A stretch of DNA of 64,000 bases. Origin: JAOPZW01 sp963807305. Lineage in GTDB: Bacteria > Actinomycetota > Thermoleophilia > Solirubrobacterales > Solirubrobacteraceae. Every line of letters starts with the position of its first letter. Within the stretch, counting starts at the first letter, position 1. Positions 31,573 to 39,770 of this stretch are shown here, in pieces. Made by a program: the position numbers and the translations under genes. Below the pieces are notes generated by a model. It was not told the DNA's origin. It did not search any database and was given only the letters and a program-made list of their open reading frames with translations. The DNA lies in contig CAWEBN010000002.1 of NCBI GenBank assembly GCA_963807305.1, positions 1 through 64,000 on the forward strand, read 5' to 3'.

Positions 31573-32809
31573 TCAGCCCGGCGGCACGGCGCTCGGATCG
31601 AGCGCGTTCGAGACGGCATGCACCGCGCGCGGAATGTCGATGGTGACCGCGATGGCGTCGTGCTCGGGCCGCACCTCGGGCGCGCGCGGCGCGCCGCCAC
31701 GGATCGCGAGGTAGGGCGCCAGGTGGCGCCCGGCGATCTTGCTCGGCGGCCACCACATGGCGTACGCGCGAGGCGCCGCGCCGCGGCCGTCGGAGGTGGC
31801 GCGGAGGTAGGTCGGCTCCCGATCGGTGTAGAGGACGCCCTTGAGGACAGGCTCGAACGGGCGCGGCACGATGGGGAGGCCCAGGGCGGCGAGCATCGCC
31901 TCGACGGCGGCATCGGCCTGCTGGGTGGCGAGGCCGCCCTGCTTGAGCGGGAAGGTGGTGACGTCGCCCGCGGCGTAGACGCCGTCGGCACCCGGCACGC
32001 GACCGTGGTCGTCCACCGCGATGAAGCCCACGGCGTCCTGCGGCAGGTCCGGTGATGCGCCGGCCGACCAGGTCGGGAAGGGTGATCACGGCACGGGCCT
32101 CGATCCGCCGGCCGTCGTCGAGCTCGACCTCGCCGGCGTCGGCCGAGATCGCGCGGGCGCAGTCGACGAACTCGATGCCGCGAGCGTCGAGGAGGCGCTG
32201 CCACCGCTGCCGAGGCGTCGGCGCCGAAGGCCTCGAGCGGCGCGGCCTCGGGCGAGGTCATGACGACCTGCGCCTGCACCCCGCGCTCGCGCAGGCGCGC
32301 GGCGGAGAGGATCGCCAGCTCGTAGAGCGGCAGCGTCCAGAAGGCGCCGAAGGGGATCGCGAATGCGATCGTGCCGCGGTCACCCGGTTGCATGTCGTCG
32401 AGCGCGGCGCGGACGGCGGCGGCGTCGCGGCCGCCGCGGAAGCGTGATCGCCCCGGGAAGCGCGCGCACGGCGCGGGCGCCGACGCAGACGAGCAGGGCG
32501 TCGTAGGAAAGGCGACCCGAGTACGCGGTGATCGCCTCGTGCCGGTCGGGCTCGACCGCGGCCAGGGAATCGCGAACGAGTCGCACGTCCTGGTCGGCGG
32601 CGAAGCGCTCGAGCTCCATGCTCCAGGCCGGCGCGCCGTCGAACGGCTCGAGGACGGCGAGCGGGCGGTACTCGAAGCGGCGCTCGCGGCACAGCAGGTC
32701 GATGCTGCAGCTCGTCTTCGCCGAGGAACGAGCGCAGGGCGAGGCACGCCTCGAGGCCGGCGACGCCGCCGCCGGCGATGACGATGCGGGGAGAGTCGTC
32801 CGCTGCCAT
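31573..32809 (-). CDS. NAD(P)/FAD-dependent oxidoreductase, paralogue 3 (about four frameshifts)
   Basis: Stitched across frames this is another full-length member: MAADDSPRIVIAGGGVAGLEACLAL, then RRFEYRPLAVLEPFDGAP, SYDALLVCVGARAVRALP, FAIPFGAFWTLPLYELAIL, GVYAAGDVTTFPLKQGGLAT and AMWWPPSKIAGRHLAPYLAI. Shifts fall near 32705, 32440, 32215 and 32055. It is closest to the intact paralogue at 43.1 kb (shared FKQGGLA and SKIAGRHL blocks). With so many breaks it is either a decayed copy or a poorly sequenced stretch. It is tandem with paralogue 2. Confidence 0.7.
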
Positions 32810-32865
32810 GGACTCATGCTCGGCGCGCGCCGGCAGCGGCGCATCGGGGACTCCTGGCGGCCGGG

Positions 32866-32882
32866 TTGCGGCTTTCCCGCAG
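32866..32882 (-). promoter_or_regulatory. Candidate regulon dyad ahead of oxidoreductase paralogue 3
   Basis: TTGCGGCTTTCCCGCAG, with perfect TGCGG/CCGCA arms around CTTTC, 57-73 bp upstream of the paralogue 3 ATG. The site at 44369 has the same core and the same distance to its oxidoreductase. Confidence 0.5.
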
Positions 32883-32884
32883 CG

Positions 32885-33274
32885 TCAGGCCGTCGGTCGC
32901 GGCGCCGGCGTGCCGCGCTGGAGCCGCGCGGTCTCGAGCGCGTCGGGGAGCAGCTCGCCGGCGTGCTCCTTGGCGATCCAGTCCGCCGCGCCGAGGCGGT
33001 CCGCACGGCGTGCGAAGCTCGGATCGTCGTCGAGCCCGATGACGATGATCGGCACGTCGGCGTCGCGCGGCCCGAGGCCCGAGCCGCCGAGCAGGCGGTC
33101 GTCGATGACGATCACGTCGGGCGCGGTCCGGCGGCGCTCGCGCGCCAGCTCCTCGAGGCTGCCGGCCTCGGCCACGAGGGCGATGTCCGGCAGCGAGCGC
33201 AGCAGGGCTGCGATCGCGCGCCGGCCGGCGCCCGAGAGGTCGGCGAACAGGACGCGCAACGCCTCGTCGGTCAC
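32885..33274 (-). CDS. Stand-alone receiver-like protein
   Basis: GTG 33274 gives a 129-residue protein matching a single NarL-type receiver: LRVLFADLSGAGRRAIAALL, PDIALVAEAGSLEELA, DVIVIDDRLLGGSGL with the likely phosphoacceptor Asp, and GAADWIAKEH with the conserved Lys. The usual acidic pair near the N-terminus is reduced to one Asp (FADLS), so phosphorylation is uncertain. No HTH follows. It could relay phosphate or titrate a partner. The upstream extension of the open frame is Arg-rich and lacks a ribosome site. Confidence 0.6.
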   Translation of the reverse strand: MTDEALRVLFADLSGAGRRAIAALLRSLPDIALVAEAGSLEELARERRRTAPDVIVIDDRLLGGSGLGPRDADVPIIVIGLDDDPSFARRADRLGAADWIAKEHAGELLPDALETARLQRGTPAPRPTA

Positions 33275-33438
33275 GGCCCCAGCCTGAAGAGCGGGTACGC
33301 GTCGACGCCGAGCGCGACGGCGTGGGAGTCGGCACTGCATCCGACGAGGCTGCAGCACGAACACCGCCCTTCGCATCCGTGAGTCGATGCAGCTTCCTGC
33401 GGACAATCACGGTCACCGGCGCGGTCGTGCCGGCGGCC

Positions 33439-33798
33439 TCAGTCGTCCCCGCCGGCCCCATCGTCGCCCTGCGAGGGCTGTGAGGGCTGTGAGGGCTGTG
33501 AGGGCTGTGAGCGCGTGAGGGCTGTGAGGGCTGCGAGGGCTGCGAGGGCTGCGACGGCTGCGACGGCTGCGACGGCTGCGACTGGTGCGACGGGTGCGAC
33601 GGACCGGGCTGCACGGGGCGCAGTTGCGTCGGGCGGGGCCGCGCGCGCGGCACCAGCCGGTCACCGGCCGACAGGCGGCTCGCCCGACAGGCCGACGCGC
33701 TGGCTGGAGAGCTGACTGGCCGCCAGCGTGATGCCGGCGGCCAGCGCGAGGCCAAGCACGGCGGCCACGATCCAGACGATCATCGTCCGTACCGTCAT
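33439..33798 (-). CDS. Small membrane-anchored Ser-Gln-Pro repeat protein (frameshifted)
   Basis: The ATG at 33798 begins MTVRTMIVWIVAAVLGLALA, one membrane-spanning segment or signal anchor, then ITLAASQLSSQRVGLSGEPPVG. After a shift near 33665 comes a Pro-rich linker and tandem Ser-Gln-Pro repeats; after another near 33517 it would end SQGDDGAGGDD at 33439. The acidic GGDD end parallels the GGGDD end of the small protein at 36.07 kb. The ATG overlaps the preferred kinase stop (ATGA), so it is cotranslated with the histidine kinase. Function unknown; an extracytoplasmic tail is likely. Confidence 0.5.
33471..33602. repeat. 9-bp tandem repeat (GAGGGCTGT/GACGGCTGC type)
   Basis: About fourteen imperfect 9-bp units, mainly GAGGGCTGT then GAGGGCTGC and GACGGCTGC on plus, run through the C-terminal region of the small minus-strand protein, encoding Ser-Gln-Pro in the high-GC3 frame. 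One unit is disrupted (GAGCGCGTGAGG), where the frame changes. Confidence 0.85.
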
Positions 33799-35212
33799 CG
33801 CGCGGGCTCGGGCTCGGGCGGCGGGGGCGCGCCGGGCGGCGACCGGCGCGAAGCGTACGACGGCGCGTCCACCGCCGCCGGTGCGCGCCTCGAGCACGAC
33901 GGTGGCGTCCCATTCTCCTGCCAGCTCGCGGGCGATCGGCAGGCCGAGGCCGGTGCCGGGCGGGCCGCCGCGGCCTGCGCGCCCACGGTGGAAGCGCTCG
34001 AACACCGCCTCCTCCTCGCCCGGGGCGGGTCCTGGCCCGTCGTCGAGCACCTCGACGCGGTCGGGGCCGGCCACGAGGAGCACGGCGCCGGCGGCGGGCG
34101 AGTAGCGCAGCGCGTTCTCGACGAGCACGTCGAGCACGCGGTCGAGGTCCGCCGCCGCACACCAGGCGCTGCCGGCCGCCTCGACCTCGGCGTCGACGCG
34201 CTGGCCGCGCTCGGCGGCCGCCTGCGACCAGCGCTCGGCGGCGCGCTCGGCGGCATCGCCCAGGTCGACCTCCGTCCCGGGCAGCTCGCGCTCGCCGGCG
34301 CGGCTGAGGACGAGCAGCTCCTCCAGGATCTGGGCCAGCCGATCGACCTCGGTCATCCCGGCGTCGAGCTCGGCGATTGCGCCCGGCGAGTCGACCTGGG
34401 CACGCGCCTCCTCCAGGCGCAGGCGCAGCCCGGTGAGGGGCGTGCGCAGCTGATGCGAGGCATCGGCGACGAAGTCCTGCTGGCTGCGCAGGAGGCGCGC
34501 CACGCGCCCGGTCATGTCATTGAAGGTCCGCGCGAGCGCGCGCTGCTCGGTGCTGCCGTCGATCGCGGCGCGCGCCTCGAGGTCGCCCGCTGCCACGCGG
34601 CGCGCGGCCCGATCCAGGCCGCGCATCGGGCGCGCGATCGTGCGCGCGATGACCAGCCCGGCGATGAGCCCGACGGCGAGGACCACTGCGCCGATGAGCA
34701 CGAGGCCGACGATCGTGCGCCGAACGGCGCGGTGCACCGCGGCGACGCTCTGGGTGACCCGCACGGCGCCCACCGCCGGCGGCCGGGTGGCGCTGCGGAT
34801 CGGCACGGCGGTGGCGAGGAGATCCTCGCCCAGCGTGCTGCTGTGGCGAGTGCGCTGGTCGGTGTGCCCGCCGAGCGCGGCGCTGATCTCGGGCCGCCGG
34901 CCGTAGGACGTCCCCGACCAGGCCGGTCCCGGCGCTGTCGGCCAGCAGCCGGCCCTGGCCGTCGACCACGATCACGCGCCCGCGCACCGTGGCACCCGAT
35001 CTCGTCACGAGCGCCTGGAGCTCGCCGCGGCGCGCGGGGGCCAGCAGGTCGGCGGCGGTGGCCGCCAGCACGTCGGCCTGGGCGCGCGCCTGCGAGCGCA
35101 CCTCGTCGTCGACGCGCCGGCGGATGCTCGAGGCGAGGGGGACCTCGAGCGCGACGATGGCCAGCAGCAGGACGTAGGCCAGGGCCAGCAGCAGCCGGAC
35201 GCGGAGGCTCAC
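33795..35212 (-). CDS. Sensor histidine kinase, OmpR/EnvZ class (frameshifted)
   Basis: GTG 35212 overlaps the response-regulator stop (GTGA). The N-terminal helix LLLALAYVLLLAIVALEVPLA leads to a periplasmic sensor (VVDGQGRLLADSAGTGLVG, then YGRRPEISAALGG), a second helix IVGLVLIGAVVLAVGLIAGLV, a HAMP domain, the HisKA motif DASHQLRTPLTGLRLRLEEA, and an ATPase domain with ENALRYSP, DDGPG and GTGLGLPIARELA. A break near 34908 splits the sensor domain. Another near 33815 would give a PPPPEPEPAR tail ending at 33795; without it the frame reads on into the next small protein. Confidence 0.85.
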
Positions 35213-35930
35213 GACGCCGCCTGCGCGGGCGCGTCGTCCTCGGGCGCGACGAGCCGGAAGCCGACGCCGCGGATCGTGTGCAGATAGCGCGGCATCGAGG
35301 CGTCGTCGCCGAGCTTGCGGCGCAGCCAGCCCATGTGGACGTCCAGCGTCTTGGTGGAGCCGAACCAGTTCTCGTCCCAGACGCGCGCCATGAGCTGCTC
35401 GCGGGTGACGACCGTTCCCGCGTGCCGCGCCAGCTCGGCCAGGAGATCGAACTCCTTGCGCGAGAGCGCGAGCTCGCGGCCCTCGACCCGCGGCCCGGCG
35501 CGCGGCCGGCTCGACCACGAGGTCGCCCAGCACGATCGGGCGCCTCGGCCTCCTGCGCGGCGGCGGCTCGGCGCAGGACGGCGCGGATGCGGGCGACGAC
35601 CTCGGCGCCGCTGAAGGGCTTGACCACGTAGTCGTCGGCGCCGATCTCGAGGCCGGTGACGCGGTCGAGCTCGGTTCCGCGCGCGGTGAGCATGATGATC
35701 GGCACCTGCGAGGCGCTGCGCAGCTCGCGGCACAGGTCGCGCCCGTCCCCGTCGGGGAGCGTGAGGTCGAGGAGGACGAGGTCGGGCGGATGGCGCGCGA
35801 AGCGCGCCCGCGCCTCGGAGACCGATCGCGCAGCGATGACCTCGAAGCCCTGGCGGGCGAGGGCGCGCCCGAAGGGATCCGCGATGGCGGCCTCGTCCTC
35901 CACGAACAGGATGCGGGCTCCGCGACTCAT
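35209..35930 (-). CDS. Response regulator, OmpR/PhoB family (two apparent frameshifts)
   Basis: The receiver begins MSRGARILFVEDEAAIADPF, has the phosphoacceptor in DLVLLDLTLPDGDG and the switch Lys in DDYVVKPFSG. After short shifts near 35533 and 35503 the winged helix follows: LALSRKEFDLLAELARHAG, REQLMARVWDENWFGSTKTLDVHMGWLRRKLG and the final IRGVGFRLV. It overlaps the kinase gene by 4 bp. It probably controls the divergent electron-transfer operon at 36.07 kb through the triple 11-bp repeat in the shared spacer. Confidence 0.85.
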
Positions 35931-35974
35931 GGGCGTCTCGACTGTAGAGCCGCGCGGCGGCCGCGCATGCAGGG

Positions 35975-36002
35975 CTTTACCGAAGCTTTGCCTGGACTTT
36001 CC
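35975..36002. promoter_or_regulatory. Three direct repeats with 11-bp period (OmpR-type operator)
   Basis: CTTTACC (35975), CTTTGCC (35986) and CTTTCCA (35997) are spaced exactly 11 bp apart, the layout expected for tandem OmpR/PhoB dimers. They lie in the spacer (35931-36066) between the regulator gene and the divergent ApbE operon, 45 bp and 65 bp from the two start codons. Confidence 0.65.
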
Positions 36003-36066
36003 ACGGCCTTGTGCGCCGCGGCCCGACCATGACGTCGATCCTGCTCCCGAGCCCGAGGAACCGACG

Positions 36067-36457
36067 ATGCGCACCGCCACCACCACCCTCGCCGCCGCGG
36101 CCTTGCTCGCCGTCGGCGGGACCGCGGGCGCGGCCCTGAGCGCCGGCCGTGATCGTGCCCCAGTCCCCGCCGCGGCCGCGCCGGCGCCGGTCGAGGTCCG
36201 TACGCAGGTCATCCACCGGACCGTCCACGTCGTGCGGCACATCAAGCCCAAGCGCCGGAAGCCCGTGGCGCCCGCCACGCCGGCGCCGGCCCCCGCGCCG
36301 GCGCCGGCGCGCGCCGACGGTGGCGCCGGCCCGCGCCCAGCCCGTGATCGCCACGGTGGCGCCGCGCGCCGCGCGCCCTCTGCGCACCCGCTCGAGCGCC
36401 ACGGGCTCCGGCTCCGGCGGCGGCGAGCACGAGCACGAGGGCGGCGGCGATGACTGA
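36067..36457 (+). CDS. Small secreted Pro/Ala-rich protein (one frameshift)
   Basis: The ATG at 36067 begins a signal-like segment MRTATTTLAAAALLAVGGTA, followed by a short basic strand VRTQVIHRTVHVVRHIKPK and a PAPAPAPA stretch. Near 36315 the frame changes; the other frame gives APTVAPARAQPVIATVAPR and ends in GGGEHEHEGGGDD at 36457. This end overlaps the next ATG, as other junctions here do. The basic V-R/H-V strand recurs in the next gene. It is probably an exported, cell-wall-associated protein; function unknown. Confidence 0.55.
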
Positions 36458-36828
36458 GCCTCGCGCTCCCCGGCGCCCGCGCCGACCTGGGCTGCTCGCC
36501 GTCGGCGCGTGGTCCCTGGCCGCCTTCGTCGTGGTCCTCGCGCTGCTCGTCGTGCAGATGCGCGTCGGGCGCGACCCCGCTCTGGGCGCGCGCCCGGCGG
36601 CCGCGCTCGCCCCGGCGCCGCGCCGCGTGCTCGTGCGGCGCGTGATCGTCAAGCGCGTCGTGGTCGACGAGGTGCACGACGCCGAGGACGGCGGGCGCGA
36701 GCGCCCCGCAGCGCACGGTGGTCGTGGTCCCGCAGGGCTCAGCACCCGCCCCCGCGCCCGCAGCCGCTCCGGCCCCTGCGCCGGCTCCCGCGCCCGCCCC
36801 CGCCCCGCTGGTGACCAAGACGTCATGA
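36450..36828 (+). CDS. Small single-pass membrane protein with Ala-Pro tail (one frameshift)
   Basis: MTEPRAPRRPRRPG precedes one transmembrane helix (LLAVGAWSLAAFVVVLALLVV) and a basic strand RRVLVRRVIVKRVVVDEV similar to that of the upstream small protein. A shift near 36700 leads to RTVVVVPQGSAPAPAPA and an Ala-Pro repeat ending LVTKTS; its TGA overlaps the ApbE ATG. The two proteins look like diverged paralogues and lie just ahead of ApbE, where an FMN-binding substrate protein would be expected, but neither has the FMN-attachment Thr motif. Confidence 0.55.
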
Positions 36829-37763
36829 CCGACCACGAGCTGACCTTCCGCTGCATGGGCACCGACGTGCGCCTCGTGGCCCCCGATCGGGCCGGCCTCG
36901 ACGACGCGCGCGCGTGGCTGGCGTCCTTCGACGCACGCCTGTCGCGCTTTCGTGACGACAGCGAGCTGTGCGCGCTCAATCGCGATCGTCGCTCCACCGT
37001 CCGCGCATCGGCGCTGCTGCGCACGGCGGTGAGCGCCGGCCTGTGGGCCGCGCAGCGCACGGAGCGGCCTCGTGGATCCGACGGTCCTGCCCGCGCTGCG
37101 CGCGCGCGGGCTACGCCGCCTCGCTGGCCGGGGTGGCGCCCGCCGGCCTGGCGGACGCCCTCGCCGTGGCACCCGCGCGCCGCGTCGCGCGCCCGCATCC
37201 GGCCGCGCGCTGGCGTCGCGTGCACGTCGACGATGCGCACGGCACCGTCCGCCGCCCGCCCGGCATCGAGCTCGACACCGGCGGGACCGGCAAGGGCCTG
37301 GCGGCCGACGCGGTCGCGCACCGCCTGCGGCGCACGGGAGCGCTTCGCGGTGGACTGCGGCGGCGACCTCCGCGTCGGCGGCGAGGCCGCGCAGCGGACG
37401 CCCCTATGAGGTCGAGGTCGCCCACCCGTTCGGCGGCGAGCCCGTCCACCGGCTGTGGCTGGGCCCCGGCGCGATCGCCACCTCGGGCATCGACTCCCGG
37501 CTCTGGCAACGACCCGACGGGACCTTCGGGCACCACCTCATCGACCCCCTGACCGGCGCGCCGGCGTGGACCGGGCCTCGTGACGGTGACCGCCCTCGCA
37601 CCGACCGCACTCGAGGCCGAGACGCTGGCCAAGGCCGCTCTGCTGTGCGGACCGCGCGAGCGGCGCGGCCCTGCTCGCCGAGCACGGCGGCGTCCTGGTC
37701 CACGACGACGGCGACGTCGAGCTCGCCGGGCCGCTCACCCGCCCGGCGGCGAGGGCCGCATGA
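36825..37763 (+). CDS. apbE: FAD:protein FMN transferase ApbE (about six apparent frameshifts)
   Basis: Segments in successive frames reconstruct ApbE: FRCMGTDVRLVAPDRAG, FDARLSRFRDDSELCALNR, LLRTAVSAGLWAAQRT, the flavin/Mg site GIELDTGGTGKGLAADAVA, FAVDCGGDLRVGGEA, GAIATSGIDSRLW, HHLIDPLTGAPAW and VTALAPTALEAETLAKAAL. ApbE transfers FMN from FAD to a Thr/Ser of an exported flavoprotein. Breaks lie near 37070, 37340, 37400, 37575, 37660 and a possible one before 37100. All key motifs survive and no stop is created by substitution, so sequence errors are plausible. The TGA overlaps the next ATG. Confidence 0.75.
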
Positions 37764-38341
37764 TCGCGCCCGACCCCCTTCAGTACGGCTGGTGGCTGGC
37801 GGGGCGCGCGTCCGGCGTCGTCGCACTGGCGCTCGTGACGCTCTCGGTCGGCATCGGCCTGGCCATGGCCGGCCGCGTCGGCCGCCGCCCCGGGCTGTCG
37901 CGCACGCTGATGGGGCTGCACGAGCACGCGGCCCTCGCGGGCCTCGTGGCGATCGCCGTCCACGGCGTCACCCTGCTGCTCGACCCCTGGCTGCGTCCCG
38001 GGCCGGTCGGCGTCCTGGTGCCGTTCACCATGGGCTACCGCCCGCTCTTCAGCGGCCTGGGCGTCGTCGCCGCCTACCTGGCCGCGCTGCTCGGGCTCTC
38101 GTTCTACGCGCGTCGGCGCATCGGAGCGCGACTGTGGCGCAGGGCCCACCGCGCGACGGTGCTCGTCTACGTCCTCGGCGTCGTCCACGCCGTCGGCGCG
38201 GGCACGGACGCGTCGACCCCCTGGCTGCGCGCCTTCCTGCTCGTCACCGGCGTGCCCATCGTCGTCCTCTTCGTGCATCGCCTCCGCGGGCGGCGCCCGG
38301 CGCGCGTGACGCGTCCCGCCGCCGAAGGGGCGGTGGGATGA
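37760..38341 (+). CDS. Ferric reductase-like transmembrane protein
   Basis: The ATG at 37760 begins MIAPDPLQYGWWLAGRASGV. The 193 residues make about five helices: GVVALALVTLSVGIGLAMAG, a segment with LHEHAALAGLVAIAVHGVTLL, FSGLGVVAAYLAALLGLSF, and RRAHRATVLVYVLGVVHAVGA. The paired histidines (LHEHA, VHG, AHRA, VVHAVG) suit a di-heme domain of the MsrQ/FRD class. It would pass electrons across the membrane, in an operon with ApbE, a ferredoxin reductase and a ferredoxin. Confidence 0.85.
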   Translation: MIAPDPLQYGWWLAGRASGVVALALVTLSVGIGLAMAGRVGRRPGLSRTLMGLHEHAALAGLVAIAVHGVTLLLDPWLRPGPVGVLVPFTMGYRPLFSGLGVVAAYLAALLGLSFYARRRIGARLWRRAHRATVLVYVLGVVHAVGAGTDASTPWLRAFLLVTGVPIVVLFVHRLRGRRPARVTRPAAEGAVG

Positions 38342-39483
38342 GCGCCGGCGTGGTGATCGTCGGCGCGGGCCTCGCCGGCCAGCGCTGCTGCGAGGCGCTG
38401 CGCGCACGGGGATGGGAGGGACCCATCCGCCTCGTGGGCGACGAAGAGCACGCGCCCTATGACCGCCCGCCGCTGTCCAAGGGCCTGCTGGCCGGCACGA
38501 CCGAGGCCTGCGAGGTCGCGCTGCGCCCGCCGGGCTGGCACGCCGAGCACGGCGTCGAGCTCGTCCTCGGCGTCCGGGCGACGGGGCTCGACCCCGGCGG
38601 GAGAGAGGTGCTGCTCGCCGGGGGACGCCGGCTGCGCTACGACGCGCTGGTCGTCGCCACCGGCGGGGTGCCGCGGCTGCTCCCCGGCCTGCGCGGGCGC
38701 GCCAACGTCCACGTGCTGCGCACGCTCGACGACGCCCTCGCCCTGCGCGCCGCCCTTGCGCCGAGCGTTCGCCTCGCCGTCGTGGGAGCCGGCCTCGTCG
38801 GCCTCGAAGTGGCGGCCACCGCGCGTGCGCTGGGCGCTGCCGTCACCGTCGTCGAGGCCGCCCCGGCGCCGCTCGCGGCGGTGCTGGGCGAGCGCATCGG
38901 CTGCTGGCTGGCAGAGATGCAGAGGGCGGCTGGCGTCGAGGTCCTCACGGGCGTGGCGGTCGAGGCCGTGCACGGCGGTGCGCGCGTCAGCGCGCTCCGG
39001 CTCGGCGACGGGCGCCGCGTCGCCTGCGACACCGTGCTCGTGGCCGTCGGCATGGCCCCGGCCACCGGCTGGTTGGACGGCTGCGGGCTGCCTGCCGGTG
39101 CGGTCGCCGCCGACCCCGAGGGTCGCACCCTCGTGCCTCATGTCTACGCGGCCGGCGACGTGCGCGGAGCAGGCCACTGGGAGATGGCGGCTCGCCAGGG
39201 GGCCACCGTCGCGGCGACCATCCTCGGCGTCCCCGCCCCGGCGGCGCCGCCGGCGGCCTTCTGGAGCGACCAGCACGGCGTGCGCCTGCAGTTCGCCGGC
39301 ACCGCTGCCGGCCACGACCGCGTGGAGGTCGAGGGCGACCCACTCGCCGGCGACGCGTGCGCCCTCTTCCACCGCGGCGGCAGGCTCGTCGGAGGGCTGC
39401 TCGTCGGCCGTCCCCGCGACCTGCCCGCCCTGCGCCGGCGTCTGGAACAGACCACCCTCGAATACGAACGGAGCGCAGCATGA
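38338..39483 (+). CDS. FAD-dependent ferredoxin reductase
   Basis: This intact 381-residue flavoprotein is of the class I rubredoxin/putidaredoxin reductase type. Motifs in order: GVVIVGAGLAGQRCCEAL (FAD), APYDRPPLSKGLLAG, LVVATGGVPRLLPG, the NADH loop LAVVGAGLVGLEVAATARAL, and VYAAGDVRG; then a typical C-terminal domain with FWSDQHGVRLQFAG. It moves electrons from NAD(P)H to the ferredoxin encoded next, whose ATG overlaps its TGA. It also overlaps the membrane gene before it. This links the cytosolic NAD(P)H pool to the membrane di-heme domain. Confidence 0.9.
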   Translation: MSAGVVIVGAGLAGQRCCEALRARGWEGPIRLVGDEEHAPYDRPPLSKGLLAGTTEACEVALRPPGWHAEHGVELVLGVRATGLDPGGREVLLAGGRRLRYDALVVATGGVPRLLPGLRGRANVHVLRTLDDALALRAALAPSVRLAVVGAGLVGLEVAATARALGAAVTVVEAAPAPLAAVLGERIGCWLAEMQRAAGVEVLTGVAVEAVHGGARVSALRLGDGRRVACDTVLVAVGMAPATGWLDGCGLPAGAVAADPEGRTLVPHVYAAGDVRGAGHWEMAARQGATVAATILGVPAPAAPPAAFWSDQHGVRLQFAGTAAGHDRVEVEGDPLAGDACALFHRGGRLVGGLLVGRPRDLPALRRRLEQTTLEYERSAA

Positions 39484-39686
39484 CCCTCGTCCCCATCATC
39501 GATCCCCTGGCCTGCAGCGCCCACGGCGACTGCGCGGTCGTCGCGCCCGAGGTCTTCCGCGTGGACGACACGGCCGTCGTCGTCGGCTCCGGGGCGCCCG
39601 ACATCGTCATGGCGGCCGCCGAGGCGTGCCCCGCGGTGGCCATCTCGGTCGTCGACGAGGCGACGGGCCGCCAGCTCTACCCGTGA
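39480..39686 (+). CDS. Small [3Fe-4S]/[4Fe-4S]-type ferredoxin
   Basis: The 68-residue protein has DPLACSAHGDCAVVAPEVF and later AAEACPAVAISV. The cluster ligands are C-X2-H-X2-C and a distal CP, with His at the second-cysteine place, as in mono-cluster ferredoxins that serve actinobacterial P450s and related reductases. It overlaps the ferredoxin reductase gene by 4 bp and is thus its likely partner. It ends the operon. Confidence 0.9.
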   Translation: MTLVPIIDPLACSAHGDCAVVAPEVFRVDDTAVVVGSGAPDIVMAAAEACPAVAISVVDEATGRQLYP

Positions 39687-39697
39687 CGCCCTCGGCT

Positions 39698-39713
39698 CCG
39701 TAGTTCGCCCCGC
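39698..39713 (+). promoter_or_regulatory. Candidate regulon dyad ahead of ABC transporter
   Basis: CCGTAGTTCGCCCCGC, 58-73 bp upstream of the ABC ATPase ATG at 39771. Confidence 0.4.
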
Positions 39714-39739
39714 CCAACAACGAGGGTGACCACGGATCC

Positions 39740-39757
39740 CTCGCGCGCGCGCGCGCG
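39740..39757. repeat. Alternating CG tract
   Basis: CTCGCGCGCGCGCGCGAG is a perfect 18-bp palindrome of alternating purine-pyrimidine in the leader of the ABC transporter, able to form a hairpin or Z-DNA. Confidence 0.6.
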
Positions 39758-39770
39758 AGATGGTGCAGGC

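Noticed and set aside
30828..32747. 639-residue minus frame
   Set aside because: It fuses off-frame parts of oxidoreductase paralogues 2 and 3; only short pieces have real homology, due to the frameshifts.
36067..36828. FMN-binding protein as expected ApbE substrate
   Set aside because: Neither small protein has the D-X2-T-X-A-T type flavinylation motif or FMN_bind length; they are Pro/Ala-rich and basic.
39740..39757. CG tract as an intrinsic terminator of the ferredoxin operon
   Set aside because: It is inside the leader of the next gene, downstream of its candidate regulatory site, and the alternating sequence is as likely chance in such G+C-rich DNA.
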